A program made the translations under genes and the position numbers. From the NCBI GenBank assembly GCA_045599585.1, contig JAZRWH010000088.1:11851-75850 (forward strand): DNA of 64,000 nt, written 5' to 3'. This stretch comes from RGIG464 sp045599585. Lineage in GTDB: Bacteria; Myxococcota_A; Bradymonadia; UBA4248. The notes beneath the pieces are model-generated. The model did no database searches, was not told the origin of the DNA, and saw nothing but the letters and a program-made list of their open reading frames with translations. Shown piece by piece: positions 63,861 through 64,000 of this stretch (the first letter of the stretch is position 1; each line of letters begins with the position of its first letter).

Positions 63861-64000
63861 CGGAAAATTGTCAATCCAAATGCATATTTGAGTAAACCAT
63901 TTCCGGTGTCTTCCAACCAAGTACTTTTCGAGGTCTCTGATTAATTTCATTACAGACACGTTTGATATAGCTGTCAGAGACCTTAGTAAAGTCAGTTCCT
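63861..64000 (-). mobile_element. IS30-family insertion sequence, left part
   Basis: The DNA from about 63861 leaves the palindromic element and contains the end of a transposase gene. The stop codon lies about ten bases inside the border, which suits an IS end. IS30-type elements are known to prefer palindromic or hairpin targets. Confidence 0.7.
63871..64000 (-). CDS. IS30-family transposase, C-terminus only
   Basis: 42 residues ending at the stop codon at 63871: a DDE transposase tail, with INQRPRKVLGWKTPEMVY, the classical IS30 C-terminal signature (N-x-RPRK-x-LG-x-KTP). The rest of the gene continues past the right edge. Confidence 0.88.
   Translation of the reverse strand, partial: GTDFTKVSDSYIKRVCNEINQRPRKVLGWKTPEMVYSNMHLD

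Overview
The window looks like a chromosome segment of an anaerobic, Gram-negative member of the Myxococcota/deltaproteobacterial lineage (Bradymonadia-like), with moderate GC. This is inferred from the gene content: many lipoproteins with a lipobox, a 20-repeat DUF4215 protein with an embedded fibro-slime domain, MopE-type metal-binding motifs with a choice-of-anchor-L-like domain, TPR/HEAT secreted proteins, PP2C and FHA/HD-GYP signalling proteins, and the [FeFe]-hydrogenase maturase HydF. No tRNA, rRNA, CRISPR array or phage module was seen.

Layout. 1-6.4 kb (minus strand): a histidine-kinase-like membrane protein cut by the left edge, a disordered membrane protein, a LysE-type exporter and a MopE-type surface lipoprotein. 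6.8-12.7 kb: two more cysteine-rich surface lipoproteins, the second split by a frameshift in a TG tract. 13-17.2 kb: a small unknown, endonuclease III, a class-III aminotransferase and a shortened biotin carboxylase. 17.3-17.5 kb: a phased cluster of DnaA boxes, a candidate oriC. 17.6-25.9 kb: DUF1648 and rhomboid membrane proteins, two HEAT/TPR proteins, a CtpA protease and a phosphohexomutase. 25.9-27.2 kb: a gene-free island with GC-rich hairpins and inverted repeats. 27.3-32 kb (minus): TPR, OmpA-like, coiled-coil and patatin genes. 32.5-36.2 kb: DinB-like polymerase, a sigma-region-4-like regulator and a large unknown. 36.9-38.4 kb: a 6S-RNA-like structured RNA, then trpB2. 38.5-43 kb (minus): acyl-CoA dehydrogenase, two lipoproteins and PP2C. 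43.3-63.7 kb (almost all plus): rpsT, a secreted protein, prolyl oligopeptidase, TPR/propeller, HtrA, RsmE, a 69-residue protein, HydF, a CNNM/CBS protein, RNase J, FHA-HD-GYP, a CPBP protease, a deoxynucleoside kinase, a HEAT protein, TsaE and a histidine phosphatase. The right edge carries the C-terminus of an IS30-family transposase.

The most striking feature is a dispersed family of imperfect palindromes. Thirteen large copies (about 50-170 bp) share a GTAGCGGCGTAT arm, an ATAGCCGCTCAG arm and a G5/C5 foot. Ten short hairpins, several working as terminators, share the same CTAT/ATACG core with a bulged C. Stem tips differ between copies but stay complementary, and two copies show compensatory changes in the conserved arm, so the structure itself appears selected. 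The GTAG next to a bulged palindrome recalls REP elements mobilised by TnpA-REP proteins. An IS30-type element has interrupted the last copy.

Functionally the window mixes housekeeping (RNA decay, ribosome, tRNA modification, DNA repair) with a large envelope and surface inventory. HydF implies hydrogen metabolism whose other genes lie elsewhere.
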